This document shows positions 37,735 to 47,219 of a stretch of DNA of 64,000 bases, in pieces; within the stretch, counting starts at the first letter, position 1; every line of letters starts with the position of its first letter. The notes beneath the pieces are model-generated. The model was not told the origin of the DNA and ran no database searches. It was given only the letters and a program-made list of their open reading frames with translations. The stretch comes from Arthrobacter pigmenti (lineage in GTDB: Bacteria; Actinomycetota; Actinomycetes; Actinomycetales; Micrococcaceae): contig NZ_JAATJL010000001.1 in NCBI RefSeq assembly GCF_011927905.1, positions 3,410,001 through 3,474,000 of the forward strand, read 5' to 3'. Position numbers and translations under genes: made by a program.

Positions 37735-39185
37735 AACACAGTGCGCGAAGGCGAAAGATCAGGCACATCTAAACCAAACACGTCCTTCAACGCGAGCTTT
37801 GCCGCATGAAAGCCCCCCATGCCATGCACGCCGGGCCCGGGCGGAGTCGAAGCGGAACACAGGTACACACCCCTCAGCGGCGTCCGCCAAGGGCGTGGCC
37901 CAAACGTAGGGCGGGCCAGCAGCTGAGGAATAGTCACCGCACCTCCGCTGAAGTCACCGCCCACATAGTTGGCGTTGTGGCGCTCCATTTCCGCCGCCGT
38001 CGTCGTATGTGAACGGACGATGACGTCACGGAAGGCGGGTGCGAAGCGTTCGACCTGGCGCACCACTGCATCAGTCATGTCGCGGTCCGACCCGTTGGGG
38101 ACGTGGCAGTAGGACCAGAGAATGTGCCGGCCGTGCGGTGCGCGGGAGGGGTCGAACTGCGATGGCTGTGACACCAGCACATACGGGTTCCCGGGATGCC
38201 TGCCCGCCGCCACTTCAGCCTCGGAAGCGGCCACTTCCGCCCGGGAACCGCCGGCATGCACCGTGCCGGCAGCCCGCACCTCCGGATTAGCCCACGGCAC
38301 GGGACCGGACAGGATGAAGTCCACCTTGCACGCCCCGTCACCAAACCGGAACCTCTCGAGCGCCGCTGCGTAGCGTTCGGGCAACCGCCCGCCGGCCAGG
38401 GAGCGCAACACGGGCGGCGAGACATCCAGAAGCACGGCCTGCGTACCGTCGAACTCCGCGAGCGACTCAACCGGGCGCCCAGTGTGAATAACTCCGCCGT
38501 GGTCTCGGATATCCTCAACCATCGCCGCGACCAACGCCTGGGAACCCCCTACCGGGATCGGCCACCCGACAGCGTGGGCCAGCGCACCAAGCGTCAGGCC
38601 GGCCCCTGCGGAAGCCAGACTCGGCAACGGCCCAACCGCATGCGCAGCCACCCCGGTGAACAGTGCGGCAGCCTCCTCGGTTGAGAAACGGAGGTTCCAC
38701 AGCGGCGTACCCTGCTCCACCGTCGCCAGGCCCAACAGCCCAGCAGCAAGCGGATGTTCCGGCACCCGCAGGAACTGGTTGAGGCCGGTAGAAACAACTC
38801 CGTCGATGTGTTGAACCAGCGGCCGCATCAGCCGCCGCCAGGCTGTGCCATCCCGTCCGAGTCCCAGAGCGGTTCGTCCGAGGTCCCGGTAGGCAAGGCC
38901 CGCCCGGCCGCCGTCGAGCGGATTCGCGTAGGACAGTTCGGGCACCACGAACGGCACGCGGTCAGCCAGACCGAATTTCCGGAAGAATGGCGAAGCCAAT
39001 GCCATTGGATGCACGGCGGAACAGATGTCGTGCAGGTGATCGGGCTCGAGCAGCTCCATGGTGCGGGACCCGCCGCCAATGGTCCGTTCCGCCTCGAAGA
39101 CTTCGACGCTCAGGCCCGCCCGGGCCATCACGACGCCGGCCGCCAACCCGTTGGGTCCGGCACCGACAATCGCGACGTCAGCCAT
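37731..39185 (-). CDS. Phytoene-desaturase-like FAD oxidoreductase
   Basis: ATG 39185 (MADVAIVGAGPNGLAAGVVMARAG) gives 484 residues; the open frame upstream is a shadow of the FemAB gene, which ends only two bases before this start. The N-terminal FAD fold, GGGSRTMELLEPDHLHDICSAVHPMA and C-terminal YLCSASTPPGPGVHGMGGFHAAKLAL are typical of the CrtI/NAD(P)/FAD-dependent phytoene-desaturase-related family. No carotenoid genes accompany it. The isoprenoid or lipid substrate is unknown. Confidence 0.8.
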   Translation of the reverse strand: MADVAIVGAGPNGLAAGVVMARAGLSVEVFEAERTIGGGSRTMELLEPDHLHDICSAVHPMALASPFFRKFGLADRVPFVVPELSYANPLDGGRAGLAYRDLGRTALGLGRDGTAWRRLMRPLVQHIDGVVSTGLNQFLRVPEHPLAAGLLGLATVEQGTPLWNLRFSTEEAAALFTGVAAHAVGPLPSLASAGAGLTLGALAHAVGWPIPVGGSQALVAAMVEDIRDHGGVIHTGRPVESLAEFDGTQAVLLDVSPPVLRSLAGGRLPERYAAALERFRFGDGACKVDFILSGPVPWANPEVRAAGTVHAGGSRAEVAASEAEVAAGRHPGNPYVLVSQPSQFDPSRAPHGRHILWSYCHVPNGSDRDMTDAVVRQVERFAPAFRDVIVRSHTTTAAEMERHNANYVGGDFSGGAVTIPQLLARPTFGPRPWRTPLRGVYLCSASTPPGPGVHGMGGFHAAKLALKDVFGLDVPDLSPSRTVL

Positions 39186-39187
39186 TC

Positions 39188-40282
39188 TCAGCTGCCGCCC
39201 CCGGATCGGCGAGCGCGCAGTTTCGACAACGACGATGCCGCCCCCATCAGGAGCCCACGCCCCTTGTTGGACAAGGCCCGCCGGGCAGTAAGGGCACCGA
39301 AGACAAGGCGGTACTTCCGCGGGTCGAGCGGGACGTCGTACGTCGTTGGAACATGAACGACGTTCTTGGAGAAGTTCCGTTTGAAGGTCGTCACGTTCTG
39401 CAGCTGCGGGTAGTTCTCGCTCACAATGCCGGTCAGCCCGCACGCCGTGTTTCCGTTCGCCTTCAGTAGCTTGAAGGCCTCCCATAGCAGCAGGTAGGGC
39501 GCGAAGGTCTTCCGCGCATCATGGGTGCTGCCGGCAAAGTAATAGACGGAATAGCCGCGGTACTCAGTGGTGATGAGCCAGCTCACCGCCCTGCCCTGCG
39601 AGTACGCCACCATAACGCGCAGGTAATCGCCAAGGCTCGTGAGGAGCTCCTGGTAGTACTCAGGAGAGAAGCTTGAGAATCCGTCGCGCTCCGCGGTCTC
39701 CTGAAGAATCGGGTAGAGCTCGTCCTGGAACACTCGGACCCAGTCGCTGCGGTCTATGACGCGGATCTCCACACCGGAGCGTTCAGCCCGCCGGATACTG
39801 TTGCGCGCGTTCGGCCGGAACGACTTGAAAATGGCCTGCTCGGACGGGGTCAGGTCAACCACGAGCTCCCGCTCGTACCAACCGTGCTCGATCGGGCCGT
39901 CCGCCGGCGGCTGCGCATGCTTCACCTGCATGCGCACATACAGCGGGTTTGCATCGGTATCCGTGGAAAACTGCTGCTGCACGGTTCGCATCAGGCGCAG
40001 TTCTGCCTCGGGGGTGCGCTCAGCAATCCACGCTGGTCCGTTGACCGCCACAAGCGACTCCCGGAACCGGCGCCGCACCCTCAGGAGGCTCATGACTGCG
40101 ACCGGCGCACCGCCGTCGTCGTAATAGGCCCACAACCCGTACGGCTCGCGTCCCAGCCTGCGCTCAAACTCGGCCCACTGCGGAGTCTGCTCGAGCGAAA
40201 TAACGACGTCGGAATGCGCTGACGCCAACGCCTCGAAAGCCTCGGGGGTGAGGCGTTCGCTGCGGAACACTGTTGATGTCAC
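39188..40282 (-). CDS. FemAB family aminoacyltransferase-like protein
   Basis: The 364-residue protein shows the two GNAT-like halves of FemABX: ISLEQTPQWAEFERRLG, FKSFRPNARNSIRRAERSGVEIR and LITTEYRGYSVYYFAGSTHDARKTFAPYLLLWEAFKLLK. Members add amino acids from tRNA to peptidoglycan peptides, building interpeptide bridges; some relatives modify other acceptors. It overlaps the glycosyltransferase gene by four bases and is tightly followed by the flavoprotein gene, suggesting a joint envelope function. Confidence 0.85.
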   Translation of the reverse strand: MTSTVFRSERLTPEAFEALASAHSDVVISLEQTPQWAEFERRLGREPYGLWAYYDDGGAPVAVMSLLRVRRRFRESLVAVNGPAWIAERTPEAELRLMRTVQQQFSTDTDANPLYVRMQVKHAQPPADGPIEHGWYERELVVDLTPSEQAIFKSFRPNARNSIRRAERSGVEIRVIDRSDWVRVFQDELYPILQETAERDGFSSFSPEYYQELLTSLGDYLRVMVAYSQGRAVSWLITTEYRGYSVYYFAGSTHDARKTFAPYLLLWEAFKLLKANGNTACGLTGIVSENYPQLQNVTTFKRNFSKNVVHVPTTYDVPLDPRKYRLVFGALTARRALSNKGRGLLMGAASSLSKLRARRSGGGS

Positions 40283-41733
40283 GTGGGGTCTTTCGGGCCG
40301 GTATTCGGTGTTGGGGCGGACGGCTCCAAGCCTACCGGAGCACTCCGTGCGCGATCAGGGGCGCCGTTGAAGGGACCGCCCGCGGGATCGTCAATATCGA
40401 ATCTGCGCACCGGATCGAATGCCGGTTGAAGCATATGTTCGGCAACCCGGTACATCAGGTAGGCCGTGACCCCTACCCGGGCCAGGATTGCCGCTGCGTA
40501 GAAGGGCGAATCTATGTTGTTTTCAACAGCTCCCGATGAAGCCTCCCTCGCTATGAACAGCCAGTAAGCCCACCAGTGGAGCACCTCGACAACCTGCCAG
40601 CCAATGAACATTCTCCAATCGACATATGAAAGCGCAAGCAGCGGCAGGAGCCACAGCGTGAACGCCGGCCGGTAGTCGGGAAGCACCAACACCAGGGCGC
40701 CAACCAACAGAAACGCCACCTGTGGAAGACGGGGGCGCCGGGGCGCGCGCAACACCAGCAGTACAACCAGTACCGAAAGAGCCAGGAAGCCGACGACGGC
40801 GGCAACCCCCACGGCTTCAGTCGCCAGCACCGGGGCCCCCACCCGTTCCGCCAACAAGTTGTACGACGCCCACACCGACGATGAAACATCTATGCGCGCC
40901 GGATCATACTCCCAGCTCGGAGCCCCGGTACCCAGACTCAGAGCGGTAAGGATCCAGGTAACTGCAAGCCCAACCCCGGTGAAGAGCGAAGGCCGCCAGA
41001 GCCCTGTTCGCACGGTGAGGAGAACCACAGCACCGTAGATCAGCAGAACGTGGACGCTGAATCCCGCACCAATGCCAAGTAGCACGCCCGCCAAAACGAA
41101 GCGGTCCTTCGCGAACGCCAGTGATCCCAGGACGCCAAGCAGTACCGCGACCATCGTCCAACTGGATGTGGCGGTGAAGATGGCTATGGGGGCCACCGCC
41201 ACAATCGCAGCGTCCCAGGGCCGGCGGCTTGCGAGCCGCAGGGTAGCGATGACGGTTCCAACCCACGCCGCCGTGATGAGAACAGCGTTGACGTCGAAGA
41301 ACTGCACCACAGGCTCAGCGCGTACAGGATCCGACGCCGGAATCAGTAGGGACACGATCCCCGCGAAAAGTGCCTGGAGAGCAGGCTCGTCATAAGTGGA
41401 CGCGTCGTCGAAGATCGGAAACGAGCCACGTCCCAACCCCTGAAACTGGAAGGCCTCGGACCAGTCCGAGTAGCAGGCCCGGTAGAACTGTTCGGGCCTT
41501 ACCCATCCGTCAACCCGGCAGGGGTTCTTCACGAGCACGGCGAGCAGGGCCGCCGTCGTCGTCAATAGAACGAGCACCCGCCCCACGGGAAAGGGCCAGG
41601 AGCGCACCCGTCCGGGAGCCGCGTGCTTCCCAAGCGGACCGCCTACCCCCTCCGTCAGACGGCGGAGTAGCGGGTCCATCCGCGACGGCACGGAGATGCT
41701 CGCCGGACGGCGACCATTCTCCTCGTGCTCCAT
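40279..41733 (-). CDS. Polytopic glycosyltransferase (GT87-like)
   Basis: The 484-residue protein has about ten membrane segments. An early exported loop (CRVDGWVRPEQFYRACYSDWSEAFQFQGLGRG) carries acidic and aromatic residues, as in actinobacterial GT-C mannosyltransferases that use polyprenyl-phosphate sugars. It probably adds sugars to a wall or lipid glycan outside the membrane. It heads an operon with FemAB, a flavoprotein and a NUDIX hydrolase. GT-C membership is judged from topology and general resemblance only. Confidence 0.6.
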   Translation of the reverse strand: MEHEENGRRPASISVPSRMDPLLRRLTEGVGGPLGKHAAPGRVRSWPFPVGRVLVLLTTTAALLAVLVKNPCRVDGWVRPEQFYRACYSDWSEAFQFQGLGRGSFPIFDDASTYDEPALQALFAGIVSLLIPASDPVRAEPVVQFFDVNAVLITAAWVGTVIATLRLASRRPWDAAIVAVAPIAIFTATSSWTMVAVLLGVLGSLAFAKDRFVLAGVLLGIGAGFSVHVLLIYGAVVLLTVRTGLWRPSLFTGVGLAVTWILTALSLGTGAPSWEYDPARIDVSSSVWASYNLLAERVGAPVLATEAVGVAAVVGFLALSVLVVLLVLRAPRRPRLPQVAFLLVGALVLVLPDYRPAFTLWLLPLLALSYVDWRMFIGWQVVEVLHWWAYWLFIAREASSGAVENNIDSPFYAAAILARVGVTAYLMYRVAEHMLQPAFDPVRRFDIDDPAGGPFNGAPDRARSAPVGLEPSAPTPNTGPKDPT

Positions 41734-41748
41734 GCTGCCTAAGCCTAA

Positions 41749-41819
41749 TGGGCGAGGGCCCCGGCCTGAGCGGAGCGAAGGTTCGGAGCCCAGTACGCGC
41801 TAGTGGGCGAGGGCCCCGG
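41749..41819. repeat. Two 16-base direct repeats
   Basis: TGGGCGAGGGCCCCGG occurs at 41749-41764 and again at 41804-41819, 55 bases apart, in the divergent region between the glycosyltransferase and permease genes. Each unit contains the palindrome GGGCCC. Confidence 0.6.
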
Positions 41820-41834
41820 GCTGCCGCGCAGTTC

Positions 41835-41863
41835 TTGACTGAAAATTCAGTCAGGATTACGCT
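41835..41863 (+). promoter_or_regulatory. Promoter with embedded TetR-type operator
   Basis: TTGACT (41835-41840) and TACGCT (41858-41863) are 17 bases apart. A perfect palindrome TGACTGAA-AA-TTCAGTCA (41836-41853) covers the -35 and spacer. The TetR regulator is the second gene of the operon, so it is the likely ligand-responsive repressor. Confidence 0.65.
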
Positions 41864-41898
41864 TGCGTCATAGTGATTCAACTCACGAGAGGTTTCTT

Positions 41899-43404
41899 AT
41901 GAACACCGCAGAGGCGGCGAAGGGTGCAACGACGCACCCCGGCCAGCCCGGCGAGGATCGTTTCGGGCGGATAGAGTCCGCCGGAATCGAGTACCTCCCG
42001 GAATCAGAGCGAACATCCCGGCCACGGAACCTTTTCCTGGTCTTCTTCGGCGGAAATTTCGCCTTCTCAGTGATTGTGTTCGGGTGGCTACCGATCACCT
42101 TCGGCATGGATTTCATCGGAGCGGCAACGGCCTGTTTCGTTGGGATCGCAGTCGGCACCCTGCTCATTGCACCCCTCGCAATCCTCGGACCACGCACAGG
42201 CACCAACAACGCTGTCTCCAGCGGCGCACACTTCGGCATCCGGGGCCGGCTGATCGGCTCGGGCCTGACACTCCTCTTTGCGCTCGCATACGCGGCGATC
42301 GCGGTCTGGACCTCGGGTGATGCGCTGGTGGCCGGGGCCAATCGCTTCTTCGGAACACCGCTGAATGACACCATGCTTGCCGTGGGTTACGCGGTCATTG
42401 CCCTCGAAATCATCCTGGTTGCCCTGATGGGACACGGCACCGTTGTCGCGATGCAACGCTTCGTCGCGCCCATAGCCGGCATCCTGCTGCTCATCGGCAT
42501 CTTCGCTTTCGCCCCAGGGTTCGACCCGAGCGCCACCCAGGCCGGATACCTGCTCGGGGACTTCTGGCCCACCTGGATCCTGACCGTTGTCATTTCCGCG
42601 GGCGGCCCGCTCTCCTACGCGCCCACGCTCGGCGATTACAGCCGCCGCATCTCCCGCCGGAAGTTCTCCGACCGCAGCGTGATGATCGCCGCTTGTGGCG
42701 GAGTGTTTCTGGGCCTTTACCTGTCAGCGCTGTTCGGCGCGTTCACCTCGGTGTCCCTCAATGCACTGGGCGGTTCCTACGTTGCTGACCTGGTTGCCGG
42801 ATCGCCGGCCTGGTACGTTCTGCCGATTCTGATTATCGCGCTGGCTGGAGGGTTGGGGCAGGGTGTGCTCAACGTCTACGCGAGCGGCCTCGACCTTGAG
42901 GCCCTTATTCCACGGCTCAAGCGAGTGCACACCACCCTCATTACGTCAGCCGCCGCCATCGCCCTTCTCTACCTTGGGGTGTTCGTTTTCAACGCGGTGG
43001 ACTCGATCACGGCAATGACGCTCATCCTCAACTGCTGCGCGGGCCCCTGGGTGGTCATCAACGTGTTGGGGTTCCTGGTGGTTCGCCGCGGCCGCTACGA
43101 CCCTGCGGACCTCCAGGTCTTCAACGAGGGCAGGCGCGGCGGACGGTACTGGAACTTCGGCGGCTGGAATCTGCGCGCCGTGATCCCGTGGGCAACCGGC
43201 TCCGTCGTCGGCGTGCTCCTGGTTGAAACCGAGCTTTACAGCGGCCCGCTTGCCGGATTGGCGGGTGGCGTGGACTTGAGCCTCGCAGCCTCCATCCTCG
43301 CCGCGGCCGGGCTCTACCTGATCGCTGTCCGGCTTTGGCCAGAGCCCAGCACGCCATCGGAGTCCAAGCAGGGAGGTGACGTAATACTGTCAAGGCATGA
43401 CTAA
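41899..43404 (+). CDS. NCS1 family permease (purine/cytosine-type)
   Basis: ATG 41899 follows GAGAGG and gives 501 residues; the longer frame from 41863 overlaps the promoter. It has 12 membrane segments and the NCS1 pattern (RNLFLVFFGGNFAFSVIVFGWLPITFGMDFIGAATACFVGI...SAGGPLSYAPTLGDYSRRIS). NCS1 carriers import nucleobases, hydantoins or related nitrogen compounds with protons or Na+. Because it heads an operon with AguB and AguA homologues, agmatine or a related guanidino compound is a plausible cargo (inference). Confidence 0.82.
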   Translation: MNTAEAAKGATTHPGQPGEDRFGRIESAGIEYLPESERTSRPRNLFLVFFGGNFAFSVIVFGWLPITFGMDFIGAATACFVGIAVGTLLIAPLAILGPRTGTNNAVSSGAHFGIRGRLIGSGLTLLFALAYAAIAVWTSGDALVAGANRFFGTPLNDTMLAVGYAVIALEIILVALMGHGTVVAMQRFVAPIAGILLLIGIFAFAPGFDPSATQAGYLLGDFWPTWILTVVISAGGPLSYAPTLGDYSRRISRRKFSDRSVMIAACGGVFLGLYLSALFGAFTSVSLNALGGSYVADLVAGSPAWYVLPILIIALAGGLGQGVLNVYASGLDLEALIPRLKRVHTTLITSAAAIALLYLGVFVFNAVDSITAMTLILNCCAGPWVVINVLGFLVVRRGRYDPADLQVFNEGRRGGRYWNFGGWNLRAVIPWATGSVVGVLLVETELYSGPLAGLAGGVDLSLAASILAAAGLYLIAVRLWPEPSTPSESKQGGDVILSRHD

Positions 43405-43987
43405 CAAGAGAGCGGACATTCTTGCTGCGTCCACCCGGAGCATCGCCCAATTCGGCGTCCGGGGCCTGCGCGTCAATGATGTTGCGGCTGAAGCGGGAGT
43501 TTCCCCCGGCCTGCTGTATTACCACTTCAAGGACCGGGCCGGGCTGCTCGCCGCTACCCTGCAGCACATCAACGAGCAAAGCGTGGGATCCGCGGGATCA
43601 GCGGAAGCGGACAGTTACGAGCGGCTACAGAATCTGCTGCTCGATGAAATCCGGGACAACCCCGAAGTCCGTGAGGCATCAGCGGCGTGGAATGAGCTTC
43701 GGGCATCAGCTGTGTTCGAAGCGTCCATCGCCGAACCACTTCGAGAGAGCACCCGCCAATGGATCAGCAACGTATCGCGGGCCATCGAGGACGCACAGGC
43801 CGCCGGGCGGGTAGACACCCGAACCGACGCCCGGCAGAACGCAGTTGTTCTCACGGCACTGGTGGAGGGGCTCTCCGGACGCTGGTTGGGCGGCTCACTC
43901 ACCACTGACGAGGCGCGCGACCACCTCAGGCAGGCCGTCCACTCCCTGCTACAGAACAACGACGACGGCGGTCGCCCGCGGCCATGA
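43397..43987 (+). CDS. TetR family regulator
   Basis: The 196-residue protein has the TetR helix-turn-helix IAQFGVRGLRVNDVAAEAGVSPGLLYYHFKDRAGLLAATLQ and a variable helical ligand domain. It overlaps the permease gene by eight bases and precedes aguB, so it sits inside the operon whose promoter contains a perfect palindrome. The ligand is probably agmatine or putrescine by analogy with AguR-type control, though the families differ. Confidence 0.88.
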   Translation: MTNKRADILAASTRSIAQFGVRGLRVNDVAAEAGVSPGLLYYHFKDRAGLLAATLQHINEQSVGSAGSAEADSYERLQNLLLDEIRDNPEVREASAAWNELRASAVFEASIAEPLRESTRQWISNVSRAIEDAQAAGRVDTRTDARQNAVVLTALVEGLSGRWLGGSLTTDEARDHLRQAVHSLLQNNDDGGRPRP

Positions 43988-44056
43988 ACGTCACCGACAA
44001 TCACTCGCCAACCCGGGCACCACCGTCCGGGCGTACTCAAGGAACAAAGAATCACC

Positions 44057-45040
44057 ATGAAATTCATCACTGCATTCGGCGCAACTGACTCTCCGGCACG
44101 CTCAGTGCCGTCAACCCGTGAACACCTCCGGGTCGGCCTGGTTCAGCACCGCTGGCGCGACGACGCCGCGGAGCTGGAAGGTGTCCTCGACCAGGCTATC
44201 GGCCAGATCGCCGACGCCGGGGGGAAGGTAGCCTTCCTTCCCGAACTAACGCTTTCCAAATACCCCGCCGATCAGCGCGCGGATGCCAACCCGGCCCGGA
44301 ATGCCGAGCACCTCACCGAGGGACGCACTTTCCGCTTCGCAGCAGAGGCGGCCGCCCGTCACAACATCCTCGTCCACGCCTCGCTCTACGAACGAGCAGA
44401 TGAAAGCGACGGACTCGGTTTCAACACCGCCATCCTGGTCGCTCCCAACGGTGACCTGCTCGGGCGAACCCGCAAGCTGCATATTCCTGTCAGCGCTGGC
44501 TACTACGAAGACACGTATTTCCGGCCCGGTCCCTCAGCGGATCCATACCCCGTCTACACTCCCCCCGGTCTGAACGGTGCCACCCTGGGCATGCCAACCT
44601 GCTGGGACGAGTGGTTTCCGGAAGTGGCGCGCGCGTACTCCCTCGCCGGCGCGGAAATCCTCGTCTATCCGACGGCCATCGGATCCGAACCCACATTCCC
44701 CGCCTTCAACACCCAGCCGCTGTGGCAGCAGGTCATCGTTGGGCACGGCATCAGCAACGGAACCTTCATGGTGGTACCCAACCGCACCGGCGACGAAGGC
44801 GAGGTGGCCTTCTACGGCTCGTCCTTCATCTCCGACCCCTATGGCCGCATCGTCGCGCAGGCGCCGCGCGATGAGGAGGCCGCCGTCGTCGTCGATCTCG
44901 ATCTTGACCAGCGCCGGGACTGGCTGGACCTGTTCCCGTTCCTTGCCACGCGCCGGCCGGATACCTATGGCGTGCTCGGTGATCCGGTGGACGAAGACCA
45001 ACCGCATGGGCGCGGCGTCGAGCAGGCGGTGGCCCGGTGA
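44057..45040 (+). CDS. aguB: Carbon-nitrogen hydrolase, probable N-carbamoylputrescine amidase
   Basis: The 327-residue nitrilase-superfamily protein has the Glu-Lys-Cys catalytic set: FLPELTLSKYP (Glu), TRKLHIPVSAGYYEDTYFRPG (Lys) and GMPTCWDEWFPEVAR (Cys). ALYxxYP-like segment EILVYPTAIGSEP and SSFISDPYGRIVAQAP follow the AguB pattern. It converts N-carbamoylputrescine to putrescine, CO2 and ammonia. It is directly coupled (GTGA overlap) to agmatine deiminase, which makes its substrate but is interrupted in this genome. Confidence 0.85.
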   Translation: MKFITAFGATDSPARSVPSTREHLRVGLVQHRWRDDAAELEGVLDQAIGQIADAGGKVAFLPELTLSKYPADQRADANPARNAEHLTEGRTFRFAAEAAARHNILVHASLYERADESDGLGFNTAILVAPNGDLLGRTRKLHIPVSAGYYEDTYFRPGPSADPYPVYTPPGLNGATLGMPTCWDEWFPEVARAYSLAGAEILVYPTAIGSEPTFPAFNTQPLWQQVIVGHGISNGTFMVVPNRTGDEGEVAFYGSSFISDPYGRIVAQAPRDEEAAVVVDLDLDQRRDWLDLFPFLATRRPDTYGVLGDPVDEDQPHGRGVEQAVAR

Positions 45041-45890
45041 GGAACGCCGAAGCTTGGAGAATGCCCGCCGAAACCGCTCCCCACGAGCGCACCTGGATGG
45101 CTTTTCCACCGTCGGAATCGAGCCTCGGCTCCTCACGGGAAGAAATCAGTGAGGCCAGGGACGCGTGGTGCGCGGTAGCCCATGCTGTAGCGGAGTTTGA
45201 GCCGGTGACCATGCTCGCGGACCCTGCCGACGTGGAGGATGCCCGCGCGCGCCTCTCCAGGGAAATTGAAATTATCGACGCACCGCTCAATGACGCCTGG
45301 ATGCGGGATATCGGACCGACCTTCGTGTCGAACGGGACCGAGACCGGTGCCGTCGACTGGGTCTTCAACGGGTGGGGCGCCCAGGGATGGGCGGCGTGGG
45401 AAAAGGACCAGCACATCGGAGCGCGGGTTGCTGAACTGGCGGGGGTGCGGCGGATCGTATCCAGCCTGGTGAACGAGGGCGGCGGTTTTCACTACGACGG
45501 CGAAGGGACGGTGCTGCTGACCGGTTCCGTCCAGTTGGACCCGGGGCGGAACCCGGGGCTGACCCGCACGGATGTCGAAGCCGAGTTCTCCCGCACCATC
45601 GGCGCGGACCGGGCAATCTGGCTGCCGCGTGGGCTCACCCGCGACTATGAGCGGTATGGAACCCGTGGGCACGTGGACATGACCGCAGTCATGCCGGCGC
45701 CGGGAACTGTACTCGTGCATACGCAGAAGGATCCGGATCATCCGGATCATGCCGTCAGCCGTGAATTGATGGAGCATCTTTCAGCACTGGAGGTACTTGA
45801 GCTGCCGGCTCCGCAGGTGCTTCGTGATGATGAAGGATGGGTCGACTACAGCTACGTCAACCACTATGTGGTCAATGGCGGCGTCATAGC
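45037..45890 (+). pseudogene. aguA: Agmatine deiminase, 5' part, interrupted by transposon
   Basis: GTG 45037 overlaps the aguB stop. The product matches agmatine deiminase (MPAETAPHERTWMAFPP, NDAWMRDIGPTF, VNEGGGFHYDGEGT, RGHVDMTA) up to YVNHYVVNGGVIA. There a mobile element begins, and the frame runs 24 residues into it before stopping at 45963. The remaining 3' part is at 49082-49240. Joining 45037-45890 to 49090-49240, keeping one copy of the 8-base target duplication, restores an in-frame 334-residue protein. The catalytic Cys lies in the severed part, so activity should be lost. Confidence 0.92.
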
Positions 45891-45893
45891 GGC

Positions 45894-47219
45894 TCATCCC
45901 AATCGGGGGTGTAGGAGTTGGGGTCTGAAGCCGCCGGTCTCGAGCAGGCTTCGGGCGATGTAGTTGGTCAGGTTGCGGAACCCGAGTGCGGAGCCGCGCA
46001 GGTGTTCGAGCCGTCCGTTGAGTGCCTCGGTCGGCCCGTTGCTGGTGCCGGGTCGTTCGAAGTAGGCGAGCACGTCGGCGGCTCGCTTCTTCAGGGTCCG
46101 GCCCAGGGTGGTGAGCTCGGTGAGCACCTTGGGGACGCCGGCGCTGAGGTCGGTGATCAGCTTCTCCATGAGCTCGCGGCCACGTTGCCGGTCCTCGTGC
46201 CGATAGGCGGCGATCATGCGCTGGTAGACACCCCAGCTCGCCTCGACCTCGACGTGAGCGTCATCAACGAACAGCGCGCGTAGCCTGTCGCTCTGCTTGT
46301 CGGTGAGCAGGTCCGCGCCGGTGTGCAGCGTGCGCCGCGACTTGTAGAGCGGGTCGTCCCTGAACCCACGGTGCCCGTGGATCGCGAGTTGGACCCGGCG
46401 CCGGCACCTGTCGAGGGCGTCACCGGCCAGGCGCACGACGTGGAAGGGATCCATCACCGTGACCGCGTCCGGGATCTCCTCCGCAGCGGCGGTCTTGAAC
46501 CCGGTGAAGCCGTCCATCGCGACCACCTCGACCGCGTCACGGAAGGCGTCGTCGCGGTCGGCGAGCCAGGTCTTGAACGCCGCCTTCGACCGGCCCTCGA
46601 CCATGTCCAGCAGCCTTGCTGGGCCGGCGCCATCGCGGACCGGGGTGAGGTCGATGATCACGGTGACGTACTTGTCGCCACGCCTGGTGTGGCGCCAGAC
46701 GTGCTCATCGACGCCAATGACCTTCACGCCCTCGAACCGCGTGGGGTCGTTGATCAGCAGCCGCTTGCCTTCGGCCAGGACCGCGTTGTTGGCGGTGTCC
46801 CACGCGACCCCGAGTCCCTCGGCGACACGGGCGACGGTGAGGTGTGCGACCACGATCCCTTCCAGCGCCCACCGCAGCCCGGTGCGCGAGAGCTTCGCGC
46901 GTGGCTCCGCCGCGGCGCTGGTGTCTTGGCGCCACACGTGTCCGCAGTCGGCACAGCGGTAGCGGCGCACTACAACTTCCAGCACGGTCGGTCGCCAGCC
47001 CAGCGGCTCGTGGGCCAACCGCCGGATCACGGTGTCACGAGCGGCGCCTTCGCTGCCGCACCGTCGGCACCACTGATCTGGTTCCACCACGCGGCACGCG
47101 AGGACCGCACGATCCGGTTCAAGTCGTTGCCCGATCACGCTCAGACCGAGGCCGTCGAGTCGAGCGAAGGCGGTCAGGTCAGGGCGGCCGAAGCCGGCCG
47201 GCGGGGTAGCGTCGGACAC
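45894..47219 (-). CDS. ISL3 family transposase
   Basis: The 441-residue protein has the N-terminal zinc-finger pairs of ISL3 transposases (WCRRCGSEG ... RYRCADCGHVWRQ), a helix-turn-helix, and the DDE catalytic region with VIGVDEHVW, VVAMDGFTGFKTAAAEEIPDAVTVMDPFHVVRLA and a distal acidic segment near RPGTSNGPTEALNGRLEHLRG. It appears complete. Its TGA stop lies inside the terminal inverted repeat. The upstream region contains an inverted repeat GTCGAGGTCT...AGACCTCGAC (47219-47273) over the start. Confidence 0.92.
   Translation of the reverse strand: MSDATPPAGFGRPDLTAFARLDGLGLSVIGQRLEPDRAVLACRVVEPDQWCRRCGSEGAARDTVIRRLAHEPLGWRPTVLEVVVRRYRCADCGHVWRQDTSAAAEPRAKLSRTGLRWALEGIVVAHLTVARVAEGLGVAWDTANNAVLAEGKRLLINDPTRFEGVKVIGVDEHVWRHTRRGDKYVTVIIDLTPVRDGAGPARLLDMVEGRSKAAFKTWLADRDDAFRDAVEVVAMDGFTGFKTAAAEEIPDAVTVMDPFHVVRLAGDALDRCRRRVQLAIHGHRGFRDDPLYKSRRTLHTGADLLTDKQSDRLRALFVDDAHVEVEASWGVYQRMIAAYRHEDRQRGRELMEKLITDLSAGVPKVLTELTTLGRTLKKRAADVLAYFERPGTSNGPTEALNGRLEHLRGSALGFRNLTNYIARSLLETGGFRPQLLHPRLG

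Noticed and set aside
45894..45963. 24 extra residues extending AguA past the element boundary as a genuine C-terminus
   Set aside because: The added residues are encoded by the transposon end, and the true C-terminus with the catalytic Cys resumes at 49082.
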